From Nigrospora sphaerica (lineage: Eukaryota; Ascomycota; Sordariomycetes; Amphisphaeriales; Apiosporaceae): a stretch of DNA of 64,000 nucleotides. Below are positions 38,354-50,245 of the stretch, piece after piece. The number at the start of each line of letters is the position of its first letter. The stretch's first letter is position 1. The notes beneath the pieces are model-generated. The model saw only the letters and a program-made list of their open reading frames with translations, did no database searches and was not told the DNA's origin. Position numbers and translations under genes: made by a program. The stretch lies in contig JAGVVL010000001.1 in the NCBI GenBank assembly GCA_018287875.1, forward strand, positions 558,001 to 622,000, given 5' to 3'.

Positions 38354-40573
38354 TCACAGGCTCCTCTCCCGGTGCTCCGTGCGGACTTTGGCGTTGTTGT
38401 CGTCGTCGTCGACGTAAGCCACACCGCCGGCCTTGGCTTCCTCCTCGGCGAGGCGGTCCTGGACGCCGTGGAGCGTCTTCTCCGCCTCGGTCGGGTAGGC
38501 GTGGCGCCACATGGTCCACAGCGAGCGCGCAAACAGGTCGTCCATGGACTCGATGCTGCGGCCCTTGAGCTCCGGCAGGCACAGGTAGATGTAGACGACG
38601 CCGACGTACGACGCTATTGCGAAGAAGAGAAAGGTACCCCAGCCCATCTGCGTTGTGGAGGATTTTCACGCGTCAGATGTCTTCTCCTTTCTGGTGTACT
38701 CATGGCGGCGAAGAATGATGGAAAAGGAGGCGACGTGGGGGAGCAGAGCAAGACTTACGTGCGTGATCATATGCGGCGTCGCGGACGTGATGCCGTAGTT
38801 CACAATCCAGTTGGTGAACAGGCAGAACGCCATGCATACGGAGCGGATGCGCGCCGGGAAAATTTCCGCAGCCACTACGTACGGCGCCACAGAATGGCCA
38901 AAGGACCAGCCGAAGGCGTATGCGTAGATCCTACATGGGGTTGGACCCTGTCAGCATAATGCCTATTTTCTATTCGAGTCTCAAAAACCAGCAAGGGAAA
39001 GGGGAATAGGGGGGAACTCACCAGATGATGCCCACAATGCTGCCGGCGGGGGTGCCGCCGCCGACGGCAGGGTTAGCAAAGCGGAGATACAGGGCGATGT
39101 AAAGCATGGCGGTGGCCTGGATGGTGGCGCCGATGATGAGAGGCAGCCGGCGGCCGACGCGGTCGACGATGACGGTCACATAGACGAGCACGGTGACCAC
39201 CTTGACGATGCCGTAGACGCCAGTTGTCAGTAGCGACGACGAGCCCCTTGGCACGCCGATCATGGAGAAGATCTGCGGCGCAAAGTAGTTGAGCGAGTCG
39301 GTGCCCGTCAGCTTGTGAAAGATGAACAGCGTCACAGCGAGGAAGAAGCGCCGTCGGTTGCTGGCCACCAGGAAAATCTCCTTCATGATGACCCAGTACG
39401 AATGACCTAGGGCAAAAGGCATGTCAGTTTGGGATTATCTGACAACCTACGACATAGCAGAGCAGCAGCAAAAAGCGGCGGTAGAGATTGGCCAGACAGA
39501 TCGAGAGGTATACCTTTGGCCTTTTCTTGCTCGGCGTCGGCTTGAGCGCAGATTTCCATATACTCGCCCCTGACGTAGGGATGGTCCTCGGGCAAACCGC
39601 GCAGCTTGCACAGGTTTTGCAGACCGACCTCACGCTTGCCCCTGGAGATCAGCGCACGCGGCGTCTCAACGACGACTGCAGCACCATGTAAGTTAGCCTT
39701 TCTGATCCGCCCGGGCTGGGGCCTGGGTTGATGGATGGTACGTACACCAGATGAGAAGGAAAAGGAAACCGCCGGGGATGAGCTGGATGCCGAGGGCGAG
39801 CTGCCACTGCATGTTGTTATCCGGGTCTTGCGGCCAGCGGGAGACGGCGTAGTTGGTCCAGAAAGCGAGCGCGAGGGCGATGATGATCATGAGGTTGTAC
39901 GACGTGGTGAGGCTGCCGCGGATTGACTTGGGCGAGTTTTCGGCCAGGTACTGCGGCGCCAGCATTGATGTGGCGCCGATGGCGATACCACCCAGAAGCC
40001 GCCCCGCGTAGAAGACGCCCAGGTTCGGCACCTCCTGCATCGCGCACCCGACCAGAAAGAGTCCCGCGAAAATTGTGACGGATACCTTGCGTCCTAGAAA
40101 ATCCGAAGCCGGAGCGGCCATCAGGGCGCCTCCTGTTCCGCCGGCCGCCACTATTCATCAAAGGGTTAGGCTCATCCCATGAATGGGAGGCGGTTCCGAC
40201 TGCATGCTTGACTTACACATGGCCGCAATGTTTCCCTCTGTGCACCAAGTTAGTACAAAACGCATTTCGGGGCCAGAGGATCCATCACTTACCTCTGGCA
40301 TCGATCTCAGCTTCGGTCAATCCCTCGAAGCCCATGGCGCGTCGGAAGCTCGGGAAAGTGAGCACACCTCCAATGTTGCCTGTCCGCCCATCCGGTCAGT
40401 ATAGGGCCGCGACTCGTTCCTTGCTGCAGCCGGAGAGGCGTACCTTGATCGAAGCCATAGGAACAACCGGCGAAAGCGACCGTGACACCCAGGAGAAGAA
40501 GCTTGCTGTTGAAAATTTCTCTGGGGTCCTTCTTCCACTCCGGCGATGCCCACAGGGAAGTACCGCCGCCCAT
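38354..40573 (-). CDS. MFS sugar/quinate-type transporter, eight exons
   Basis: Exons on the minus strand: 40573-40444, 40379-40293, 40237-40217, 40150-39746, 39675-39514, 39406-39022, 38930-38759 and 38647-38354, giving 551 residues. Exon 3 is only 21 bases long. Twelve-helix sugar porter features: GCSYGFDQGNIGG in helix 1, DFLGRK after helix 2, AGRLLGGIAIGA, LAENSPKSIRG, ETPRALISRGK before the central loop, DRVGRRLP, and VVAAEIFPARIRS in the second half. The C-terminus is a charged cytosolic tail (DDDDNNAKVRTEH). This is the family of plasma-membrane proton symporters for hexoses, pentoses, quinate and similar compounds; the substrate cannot be set from sequence. The xylanase gene 6 kb away makes a plant-derived sugar attractive, as inference only. 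The ATG at 40573 is the first in frame. Confidence 0.88.
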
Positions 40574-41278
40574 CTTGTCGTCTTCTGACAATCTCGCTTA
40601 TGGGGTCCGGAATTCGACGCAGTAAGGACTCTGCCCTGGAGTGAAGCACTGAGTTATGAGCTGCAGGACATACTACCGCTTTTTTGCTCGGGCTTGCGGT
40701 GACGGGATTTATACGTTGGTACTGCCGGCCGGTAAAGGTCCTCCTTCTCCGCACCCGAGCCACCCCCGCAAAGGCCCTACCTCAGATCCCCCATGGGGCA
40801 AAAGGGACCAAGTGGAGCAAGAAAGCCTAGGCTCGCGGGGACCTGAGCTGGTAACTGGTCATGCCCTGGATGTTGGTCCTGTGAGTGTGCCAAGATACAG
40901 CCAAGTCAGCCAAGACAGGCTACATGACGCGCAGTCCTGTCCGACTCTGTGGGCGGAGAGAAGGCCGGCTTGGCTGGTCAAGAATCAGCTGCCGTTTAGC
41001 CCGCAGTGCTCACGATTAAACTCGGTCCTTGACCCGACTTGGCTCGTACCGCAGCTGTGGTACCATGTACGGGACGATGGTGGATTGTTGGCCGGCACCT
41101 CCCCAGGCCAAGATGATTAGCGGCGGTTGACAAGAGCCGGGCAGTGGTCGAATGCGGCAAGGCGCTGGAAAGTCCAGTGTCTATCTATCAAATCTATGTG
41201 TCGAATGTGCGGGTACGCCCCATGAGCTGGTGGTATTGTCTCCGGATATCTGGCACCGGGGCAGTTTGCCGAATCTCC
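40574..41278. other. intergenic, no supported gene
   Basis: About 700 bases upstream of the transporter gene and downstream of the mitochondrial carrier gene, both read on the minus strand. It contains the transporter promoter; no clear element is visible. Confidence 0.5.
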
Positions 41279-42252
41279 TTATCCCATGACCAGTCTCAGC
41301 ATTTTGATTGCTTGCTCGTTCGCCGTGAAAAGAATGCCGCCTGCGAGTACCGTCCTGCCCAGACGCATGACAGTCCCACGCCACAGCCCGTGGAAGACTC
41401 CGTCTTCGGCCACAATCGCCCGCAATGCCTCCATCGTCTTCACGGCCTTGGCCTGCTGCGCCTTGGTCTTGATGGTGTCGAAGGGCTGCGTGGCCAGCGT
41501 CGTGACAGTACCGGCAACAGCGCCGTTGGCGAAGGTTACCGCGGGGTTATTGACGTCGATGCCGCGCGTGCGCTCCCAGTCCTTGATGATGGAGTAGGAG
41601 CCGAGCCGAAAGCCCGTCGTCCCGATCTGCTTCAGCGTCGTCGTCACATAGCCGGCGTATAGAGCACGCCGCAGGCCCTGTTCCCGGGCCAGCGTGCTGA
41701 AGCAGGACCATGCCGAGCGGAATCGCTGCGAGGTCTTGGCATCATCGATGAGCGCCGTCTTGATGCGCTCCGTTGGCGTGACAATGACGGTCGACGCCAT
41801 GACCCCGGCAACCATGCCCGAAGCTATGGACTGCGCGGGGCCCAGCGTGTGTGTCTTTGGATCCTCAAACATGGAGCGGATGCTGTCAAAGGCCAGAAAA
41901 CGGACGGCATCCTTGCCGATGGACCCCTATGTGCATGTCAGCTGAAGCTTGAACCTGGCCAGGCTCTTTACCGCCAGACTCTCGCTCGCACCCCATTGAA
42001 GCATGTGGATGTGAGATTCACACGTACCACAATCATCGTAGAACAGCCCTTGTACAGGGCGGGCAGGCCCTCCTGCTGAACGACATTGGCCACAACCCGG
42101 AACGGGTTTTTGACGCCGCCATGGCCATAAAGCTGTACCCGAGTCTTTGCGAACTCGAACGGGTACGTGCAGAAGGCCTCGAAGCCCCCGGCAATGCCTC
42201 CGCCGAGGAGGGCTATCAGGGGCGAGGAGTTGCCATCCGCATTGGCGACCAT
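41279..42252 (-). CDS. mitochondrial carrier, citrate/tricarboxylate transporter type
   Basis: Two exons, 42252-42028 and 41926-41279, joined in phase 0 by a 101-base intron (donor GTACGT, acceptor TAG); the product is 290 residues. The three mitochondrial-carrier signatures are visible, one per repeat: YPFEFAKTR, TPTERIKTA and QPFDTIKTK. VRFLAFDSIRSM after the first repeat and the TERIKTALIDD segment match the citrate carrier (Ctp1/SLC25A1) branch. It would exchange tricarboxylates for malate or other anions across the inner mitochondrial membrane and so supply cytosolic citrate. Fungi have several paralogues, so I give no symbol. The start is the first ATG, directly before the first repeat; there is no presequence, as usual in the family. 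Confidence 0.92.
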
Positions 42253-43266
42253 GGTCTGTCAGCAAAGAAAGGCCGCGTCTTACCGCCCGTACTGAGTCAA
42301 CGTCTCCTAGGGCAATGCCTTAAAGTCTCCTGGTATGTTTCAACACGGTTGCTGTAGGTGCGATGGGTCCAATAAGAGACGAGTTGGCTGTAACGACTGA
42401 TGTAACCATGCAAGTGACTGGATGGGCTGAAGAATGAATGTTTTGGCGCGCATTGGCTTGATGACGGCCTACCTAGTCTGGACCGCAAAGATAGTGCCAA
42501 CTAAACCTCGGTTAAAGACGTCGACTTGACAACTTGACCCAGCTTCGGCGCAGCAGCCAATCATGATGGAACTTTGGAGCCCGGAAACGGCAATCAGGTA
42601 GCTGATAACGTATTGAACCCGTTTAGCAAAACGACCACCACTGAATAGAGCACCAAAAAGGGCGAACAGCCAGGCTGGACGAATCACGACCTCGGTCGCA
42701 TCTTGCGCTCCCGCGTTCCTGCGTTCCTCCCATACAGCAGTGGGTCGGCTGAAATCACCACCCTTGACGGGCTCCTGGGCTCCCTAGGCTAGGTAGTCGA
42801 CTCCATTCTCCGAGACAATGAGGATAGGCGAATGGGGATGGATCCGATTGAAGAGCAAATGGAGATAACGGCCAAGAAACAAGAGACAGCGGAAGAACCT
42901 ACAGGAGTCGAAGGTGCTGCCTCCCGGTTCTGGACGGTCAAACCTATGGCCACAGCTACCGTGCTTAGGAAAAAGTGCTACTTAATACCTTCCCAGCTTA
43001 TGCTTGTGCTCGTGCACCTGTGCCTGCCCAGCTCCGGTTGCCTAATAAGTACCTACAGCAAAAAGCAAGAAAATGGATGGCGCGCTACTGCAACACCCCG
43101 CGTCGGAAGTCGCGTCACGACTTTCTTTAATTGATCATCGCCGCGTTCCCATCGCGACGTGACATCACCTTTCTCTTCACAGTCCAGCATTCGCGAGCTG
43201 TCCTCTGCCGCCCCCGGCGACCTATCCTCATCGACACCCCAAGGTCTACAGAGAGCTCTTGTCGCG
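42253..43266. other. divergent promoter region, carrier and FEN1 genes
   Basis: About 1 kb between two divergently transcribed genes. No extra reading frame with support. Confidence 0.5.
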
Positions 43267-44594
43267 ATGGGTATCAAGCAGTTATACTCCATCATCAAGG
43301 ATGAGGCGCCCGGCGCCATCAAGGAGGGCGACATCAAGAACCAGTTCGGTCGCAAGGTTGCAATTGTAAGCAGGCCTATTTCCGCCCTCGTGCCCTTCGC
43401 CCTCGCCCTTGCTCTGCGATCATTCGGATGCTAATTCCCCTGGCAGGATGCTTCCATGAGCATCTACAGTTTCCTGATTGCCGTCCGATCCGAGGGCCAG
43501 CAGCTCATGAACGACGAAGGCCAGACCACATCCCACCTGATGGGCCTCTTCTACCGCACCCTGCGCATGGTCGACAATGGCATCAAGCCCCTTTACGTCT
43601 TCGATGGAAAGCCCCCCAAGCTCAAGTCGGGCGAGCTGGCCAAGCGATTCCAGCGGAAGGCCGAAGCCAACGAGGGCATGGAGGAGGCCAAAGAGACGGG
43701 CACAGCTGAGGATGTCGAGAAGTTCTCACGACGTACTGTCAGGGTCACCCGCGAGCATAACGAAGAATGCCAGCGGCTTCTGAAGCTCATGGGTATTCCC
43801 TACATTATTGCACCCACCGAGGCCGAAGCCCAGTGTGCTGTGCTGGCCCGGGCCGGCAAGGTCTACGCAGCCGCTAGCGAGGACATGGATACCCTCTGCT
43901 TCGACAGCCCTATTCTTCTGCGGAAGATGACCTACAGCGAGCAGAGGAAAGAGCCCGTCCAAGAGGTTCACACTGACAAGGTGCTGGAAGGTTTGGGGAT
44001 GGACCGCAAGCAGGTAAGCACGCTCTGGTTCCATCGTCCTTTCCCCATTCTCCTCGTTATCCTGCTGACTCTTCCCAGTTCGTCGACCTCTGCATCCTTT
44101 TGGGCTGCGACTATCTCGATCCCATCCCCAAGGTCGGCCCCTCCACCGCACTGAAGCTCATTCGCGAACACGGCACTCTTGAGAAAGTCGTCGAGTGGAT
44201 GAAGGAGACGGGCAAGTACACTATCCCGGAGGACTGGCCCTTTGCCGATGCTCGCGAGCTCTTCTTCAACCCAGATGTCCGCAAGGCCGACGACCCACTC
44301 TGCGAATTCAAATGGGAGAAGCCCGACACGGAGGGTCTTGTCACATTTCTGGTGACGGAGAAGGGCTTTTCAGAAGATCGTGTCCGAAACGGCGCCACAA
44401 GATTGGAGAAGAGCGTCAAGAGCACCCAGCAAGCACGCCTCGAGGGCTTCTTCAAGCCGATCCCCAAGACGGAGGAACAGAAGGCTGCCCAGAAGCGCAA
44501 GCTGGAGGAGCAGAACGAGGCCAAGAAGAAGAAGCTCAAGGAAGACAAGAAGGAGAAGGCCAAGCAGAAGGCTAAGCCTCGGGGCACATCATGA
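43267..44594 (+). CDS. rad27: flap endonuclease 1
   Basis: Three exons: 43267-43365, 43447-44013 and 44079-44594, all phase 0; the product is 393 residues. The N-terminal [18 protein letters not shown] leads into DASMSIYSF, with catalytic D34 the first residue of exon 2. Other active-site acidic residues are in [10 protein letters not shown] (D86), [16 protein letters not shown] and GCDYLDPIP. The helix-hairpin-helix [13 protein letters not shown] binds DNA downstream of the flap. Near the C-terminus, QARLEGFF is the PIP box for PCNA, followed by a Lys-rich tail that serves as nuclear localisation and DNA contact. It removes 5' flaps during Okazaki fragment maturation and long-patch base excision repair. 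This is a single-copy housekeeping gene in fungi, also called FEN1. Confidence 0.97.
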
Positions 44595-46379
44595 TGGCGA
44601 TCGCACCCGCGTCATCGCATCTGCCCACATCTGCACACATTGCATATGCTTGACACCTGGCGTTCGGGGACTGGCTTTACGATAGGCGTTGGACGGCATT
44701 AGTTTGGGCCAAGGAATGCACTGGACGGCCTTTGACCTAAGACGATTACCACATGGCAGATGGAGAGATCTGCCCATGGCAAACTGGAGACATGGCCCAC
44801 GTTTCATATTATCGCGATCTGGAGGCGACGCTACTTGCCTGCTCGCGTCTTCCTTTTCGTTCTTCGAATTTCCCAGTCCTGCTGACGATTTGTCGGTGAT
44901 TTGGCGGCACATAGTATATAAGGCAAACCGGCGTCGCAAAGCCACATGCAAGCCAGTGCCTACGTTGAACTGCATCTGCATTTCCCACCAGGAAAGGTAA
45001 ACGCGACTCTTCCCACCGATTTGTTGCAACTCTCCAGCTTACGTGTCGGCCAGGATTGATTCCTCTCTGAACTCTCAATACCGTCGTCCCAGGCAGTGGA
45101 ACAGGGCGTCGGTCGCGAGATGTAGACGCCGGGCCTGCGGTGGCAAGGATGACACCGGTATCACTACCGGTGCGCTGGCCCAGCACCATGATGGTGCGAT
45201 GAGATCAAGAGGCTGGCGCCGTGCGACATGCACCATTTTGCCTTTTGTGTAAAGGTACGTGCGCTCGACGCGCTCGCCCAACCTGACTGGGAGATTGCTC
45301 GTCGATGCAATGCAGCCATTTGCTGCGGGCTGAAGCATGCTGGGAGGCAGCATTTCGGCTGGAGTTTCAATCTGACCGGCCTCCGCTCCGAAGCCGAGAG
45401 CAGCGTATGCTGTCATTCCTGTTCTTGACCAAGGACAGGTTTCTCCCAGTTGCCATCACATGGCGGGAGTCTGGCTTGCTTAGCACGCGCTGCGGCTGTT
45501 CACAGGGGCCGTGGTGGTGGCAGGCTTGGCCCCGTGAGCAGAGTTCCCACGTGCAGCGCGGCCGGTCTAGGCCCAGAACGGGTACCACTTGAGACGCGCA
45601 AACGCAAATGTCTTGTCGTTCCGTCACGAAGGCACACTCGAACGACACCACCGGGCCAGGGCAGGTGGCGATGGTCGAAAGCACGATGCTCAGACGCATT
45701 TGCCAGCAACTGCACAAGGCCCGGATTGTCGGGTGTGGCCGCAGAGCCTCGCGGGCTGAGAGGCTGCGGCGGTGCAAGACACACCAACTGCAGCAGGTGT
45801 GGTCGGATGCACCCAACTTGAAGGCAACCAACCGCCCCTCCATCCCCCGAAGCCTAGCGATCCAATGACAGGCGCAGCTGAGCCACCCCGGCCGGGCGCG
45901 TGGTTATGGGGTTTCCGCCTGGTTGCTACAGATAAGAAGCGCCATCATACTTCGGAGCGGCGATGCAGTCAGCCCAGCAAAGCTTCCGCGCATCTGACTG
46001 GGAACTGTGCAAGGCCCCGGGCGTTGGCTCGTGAGAGGGTGCGGATCAGAGGCGAGGCCAGGGAAGGCCTCCCAGTCTGCCGGGTCTATAAAGTCGGACG
46101 TCTCGGCGACGATCGGTCGGCCGGACCCCCCGCGTCTGAAAACTGCCTGGGTTTCGAACAGCCGCCATTTGCGAAAGCCAAACCGCCTTACACCTACGTC
46201 AGTCCTCATCACTTTGCCTTTCGGAGGGGGGGCCGCCCAGATATCTTATCGAGCGTAGCCTTCATCTCCCCTTCTCGCCAAACCTCAACCTCATCCCCGT
46301 ACCCGCAACCTTCCCCGGACCGTGAAGCCACCAAGACACCGAGCGGGCTGCCTGCTTCCCCTCTTCACCCCAGGCTACG
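44595..46379. other. intergenic, promoter of the Cys/His-rich gene at the right end
   Basis: Of about 1.8 kb, the last 400 bases look like a promoter: a TATAAA at 46087-46092, then a pyrimidine-rich run (46262-46375), and no ATG between 45967 and 46379. The rest holds only short frames. Confidence 0.5.
46087..46092 (+). promoter_or_regulatory. TATA element upstream of the Cys/His-rich gene
   Basis: TATAAA in the context GTCTATAAAGTC, about 290 bases before the ATG at 46380. The sequence between is free of ATG, as expected for a scanned 5' leader. Confidence 0.45.
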
Positions 46380-46877
46380 ATGGCCCATTCTCCCGAGCGC
46401 ACCGTTACGACGCGGTACTACGATGGCCACCGGGACCATTACCACTGCCACCCGGACTATCTGATCTGTCATGTCAAGCACGATCACCACCGGGACTGCT
46501 ACCGTCCTTCGGGCGGGCCGTCCAACTACATTGTCAACTACGGCAACTTGTTCATTGACGACCACAACCGCGCCCGACCACACTATGCCGACCGGGTATC
46601 ATACGTTCGCGTCCCAGTCCGAGAGTCGGAGTACTACCGCGTCTCCGAGACCTCGGTATGCGTCTCGCGGTCGCGATCGTCGTCACGGGCGCGTAGCTGC
46701 CGAGGCAGCTGCCGCGGATGCTCGTTGCACTGTGACCTGTGGGACGGCGGCTACTGCCGTTCCTGTTACTACGTCAACTGCGTAACGGTCCGAACGCCGA
46801 GGGACACCATCCGGATCTGCGACCGGGAGAGGGAGAGACCATGTGTCGACTCGAGAAGGGTCATATCCTATCGTTGA
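46380..46877 (+). CDS. small Cys/His/Tyr/Arg-rich protein, unknown function
   Basis: A single-exon frame of 165 residues starting at ATG 46380, preceded by more than 400 bases without ATG and by a TATA box and pyrimidine-rich leader. The first half is rich in His and Tyr (DGHRDHYHCHPDYLICHVKH). The middle has a Ser/Arg run (SRSRSSSRARSC). The end is Cys-rich, with CRGSCRGCSLHCDL and GYCRSCYYVNC, and closes on a highly charged Arg/Asp segment. There is no signal peptide or membrane helix. The CxxxC and CxxC spacing could hold metal ions, but it matches no zinc-finger class that I know. The steady Tyr/Asp/Arg composition and clean start favour a real gene; function unknown. Confidence 0.6.
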   Translation: MAHSPERTVTTRYYDGHRDHYHCHPDYLICHVKHDHHRDCYRPSGGPSNYIVNYGNLFIDDHNRARPHYADRVSYVRVPVRESEYYRVSETSVCVSRSRSSSRARSCRGSCRGCSLHCDLWDGGYCRSCYYVNCVTVRTPRDTIRICDRERERPCVDSRRVISYR

Positions 46878-47373
46878 TCAGGCATGCCGGCGAGGAGTCT
46901 TGGTCTTTGTGGTTCGTTCGTTCTATCTTGGAAGGGTGGAGGTTTGCTTTTTGTATCAATTCGCTCGGTGTTGAGGCATTACCCTGCTGGCATAGACGAG
47001 GTACCGGGACCAGGGGACAGGACAGAGAGAATGATGGACAACCCTGGTTTCGGAACGAGGAACAGACAGCGTGGGCCCTTCTTGACGATGGACCCCCGTA
47101 GAGAGAATGCTTGGGTTTTGGTTGGTAGTTCTTTTGTTACTGCTTATTTTCAATCGATGTATCTGACAGTGCACTTCGTCCCTTACCCCCGTCTTTCCCG
47201 CTTTTCATTTTCTACCGCCCGCCGCCCGCGCGCCGCGCTTCTCCTCTCCCGTCCAGTCTCGTCCCTTTCATTCCGTTTCCCCCCACCGACTCGCACAGCC
47301 TTGCACTTCCCTACTCATTTCTCCCGCTCTTTACCCCACGCCAGCCCCGTTCCGCCGTGCCGTTGCATAATCT
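46878..47373. other. convergent intergenic region
   Basis: About 500 bases between the 3' ends of the Cys/His-rich gene and the SDR gene. The right part is pyrimidine-rich on the plus strand. No gene seen. Confidence 0.5.
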
Positions 47374-48210
47374 TCACCACGCCAGCTCGACGCCCTTATA
47401 CGTCACGAAGCGACCTGATAGGCTGTCGCGCGTGGCGCCATCGATGACCTCGAGCATGCCGCGTACGCTGCCCTCGACCGTCTCGGGCGGCGCCATGTCG
47501 ACGCCCCACTCGCGCGCCGCGTGCTCCCCGGCGTAGGTTTGCACCCAGCCGGGATGCAGCGCAAAGGCGACGAGCCCCGGGATCGGCGCCGCCGCCGCCG
47601 TCTCGTCATCCTCGCCCTCCTCGTCGCCCGATTTGGTGACCAGGCCGGCGCCGGCGCTGTCGGGGCCGTTCTCGAGGTGCAGCGCGCGCGTGAGCCAGTT
47701 GAGGGCGGCCTTGCTGGCGCCGTAGGCGCCGCCGGGGGCCTCCTGCTCGGCCAGCATGCCGACGGTGGAGCTGACCATGACGACCTTGGGGGCGGCGGCG
47801 GCGCGGCGCAGCAGGGGCCAGGCGCCCTGGGACACGGCCAGCGGCGCGATGGCGTTGGTCTCGAAGGCGGCGCGCAGGTCGGCGGCCGCCGTCGCCGCCG
47901 CCGGCACCAGCGGCGTCATGGCGGCCGCGTTGTTGACGAGCACGTCGACGCGCGCGACCCCGGCCGCCGCGAGCGCCGCCCGCACCGCCGCCGGCGCCGG
48001 CGCCGCGCTCAGGTCGAGCTCCACGACCGCCAGCGCGCTGTCGCACCCCCACGAGGAGGTCGCCGCCGCCGCCCGAAGCGCCGCGCCCGCCGCCGCGTTG
48101 CGCACCGTCCCCACCACCGTCGTGCGCGGCCGCGCCAGGAGCGCCTGCACGAGCCCCAGGCCCAGGCCCCGGTTCGCGCCGGTGATGACGTAGACGGTGT
48201 TGGAGGCCAT
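47374..48210 (-). CDS. short-chain dehydrogenase/reductase, norsolorinic-acid-ketoreductase-like
   Basis: A single-exon gene of 278 residues, the normal length for a classical SDR. The NADP(H)-binding GANRGLG is at residues 11-17, VELDLS follows the third beta strand, and the structural NNA is at 93-95. The active site has S147/S148 and Y163-x-x-x-K167. TVYVITGANRGLGLGL and LHPGWVQT resemble the fungal SDRs annotated as norsolorinic acid ketoreductases. That name comes from aflatoxin synthesis, but most such homologues lie outside any toxin cluster. None of the neighbours here is a polyketide synthase or other pathway gene, so a general carbonyl reductase is more likely. An Asp/Glu-rich insertion (GDEEGEDDET) precedes the C-terminal part. 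The substrate is unknown. Confidence 0.9.
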   Translation of the reverse strand: MASNTVYVITGANRGLGLGLVQALLARPRTTVVGTVRNAAAGAALRAAAATSSWGCDSALAVVELDLSAAPAPAAVRAALAAAGVARVDVLVNNAAAMTPLVPAAATAAADLRAAFETNAIAPLAVSQGAWPLLRRAAAAPKVVMVSSTVGMLAEQEAPGGAYGASKAALNWLTRALHLENGPDSAGAGLVTKSGDEEGEDDETAAAAPIPGLVAFALHPGWVQTYAGEHAAREWGVDMAPPETVEGSVRGMLEVIDGATRDSLSGRFVTYKGVELAW

Positions 48211-50245
48211 GATGGCGCGGAGAGCGGGTGTCCGAATTGGTGGGCGGCTGGGCGAGGGGGGGACAGGACGTTACTCGGCTGAGGCCTTAAGAAGCGTGTG
48301 TGGTGTTGAGATGGGACGAATAGGGGGAGGGCCAGTATGGCTGGTTTGCGGATGAGTGGTTGCGGGGAAGTAACGGCGACTGTTGTGGAGGGAGAAGAGC
48401 GGGTGACGTGCCAGGATGGGCGGGGAAGGGGCGTATTTATAGACGAGCCGAGACGCATCTCGCTCGTGGGCCGGCGTTATTCCGATTCGTGACAATCCTG
48501 GAATTCGGCGGAAAGGCTAGAGCCACTGGTGAGACGAACGCGGATGTAAGGTCGATGCTGGCTTGCGGGAAGGCGCGAGGACCGAGCCCTCAGGGGCCAT
48601 ATTGCCCGCTAGTGGAGGGTTGGAAAGGGGCAACCTTGGCTTTGAAGCTTTTACCAATTGAGTAACATCTTTTTCTCCGGCACTCAGATGCTTTGTTCTT
48701 GTAATAGGGATGATAAAGAGATGTGATGGTGTTTGATGGAGCTTGTGGTCGGATTCAGGGGTAATCAGCAAGTTGCGCGATTTTCAGCCAGGGGTTAGAA
48801 ACGGCCGCCTAAGCACAACCGCGGTGTAAAAACTGTAATGGATAATTTTCATTGGAACTTCATGTGTGATAGAAATGATTGAAACCCTTGCATCGATGAA
48901 TTTCGAACATTTTTGGTTTAGCCCCTGAATACGCCTGACTCTGCTGTGAAGACCCGGCAATGGGGCCAGCGAGACACTTAGACGCAGGCCATACCGGGTC
49001 TGAGATCCCAAGTCATTAAATGCCTATTAAATAATCCAAAGGATATATTATGCGAGTGAACGCTGCCCATGGTAGGCAGTTTTGGCGAGTATGTAAGTAT
49101 TATACAGTGTATAAGACTGTGAGTGAGACAGCCTCGGTGGTCATAACAGAACAGTCATCCACTGTTATTATCTCAGCTGCAGTGGTCCACTGGCAGATCG
49201 TCAGTCTTATCTCAAACTTTAACAACGTCAAGCTAGCAAGGTATGATACCACAAATGGTCGGACAGCCCCGGGGGTGTGAGAGCCGGTGGTGCTCCCCGG
49301 GACTGTCCACGGCGAGTTTTGGTAAACGCCACATTGATGAAGCATGATTGCCTGGAGACTGGCTTCCAGGAGCACCAAATACAAATTTGTGACTACATAG
49401 ATAGGCAATCCCGATATCAGCATCGTAGGGCTGCCATAGTTGGCGTCGGCTTTGTGTCACACCGTTGAGAACGTTGAAATGGAGGTGACAGAAAAAGCTA
49501 GCTAAATCAGCGATGGTGTTCACCAAGAATAGCTTCTACTACGTACTTATAGGGTCTGCCCACGTCAGCCTGGTGGCGCGTTACTGACCAATTGCCATAT
49601 TGCCGGCCCAGCGTCAGACGGCTATAATGAATCGCCATCACGCTCCATTGGCTGACTATTGCAGGTACTGGTTGCCTCGCTACACGGTAATATCTTAGCA
49701 GCCGCAGCCAAGTAACCACGCGCGCGACTTAACCCCTCTCGGTCCGAAGCACCTGCCTGTCCTGGGAGCCTTGCAACCCAATGGGATCATTTGGTTGCCC
49801 CACTCTCCCCACACTCTCTTCTTCTAGGGCTCGGGCTTTCTTTCTTTCTCTCCTCAGAATACGGATTTTGCGACTATTTGCTGTATCACCAAGCTTGTGA
49901 AGTCTTCATCAAAACCACCCGAGTCCCCGGCCTCGGCGGGAGCCATGGCGTCTAGCACCTTGTTAGCAAGCCATGATCTTCGGTCCTCCGCCTCGCGCAT
50001 ATAAGTAGATTCTATTACACCATCAGCTGAGAGGATCCGAACTCGGTAGGTGATTGGCCAGATGGCAGGTCACCTGGTTCTCTAGACCCTGCATGCATGT
50101 CAGCTTCGGTAACTGCGGCTGAATAGTAAGGACCCGTAAGGGGTTAGACTCCCCAACCCTTGCCCAGGGCATCTTCCTTGACTTAAATACTAGCAGAGGT
50201 AGCTAACGGCCGTTGTCTTCAAACCACCACGCTACGCCATTCATT
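48211..50245. other. intergenic between divergent SDR and STAND genes
   Basis: About 2 kb. Near the SDR gene there is a TATA element (listed). From about 48.8 to 50.2 kb the sequence is AT-richer with only short frames. No clear promoter motif precedes the STAND gene, apart from an AT-rich patch near 50180. Confidence 0.5.
48434..48441 (-). promoter_or_regulatory. TATA element of the SDR gene
   Basis: Minus-strand TATAAATA in the context GTCTATAAATACG, about 225 bases before the SDR start codon. Confidence 0.5.

Noticed and set aside
45772..46464. 230-codon frame overlapping the start of the Cys/His-rich gene
   Set aside because: It runs through the TATA box and pyrimidine-rich leader, and its sequence looks random.
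47374..48210. Part of a polyketide (aflatoxin-type) cluster
   Set aside because: The SDR resembles norsolorinic acid ketoreductase, but no polyketide synthase, regulator or oxidase gene lies in the window.
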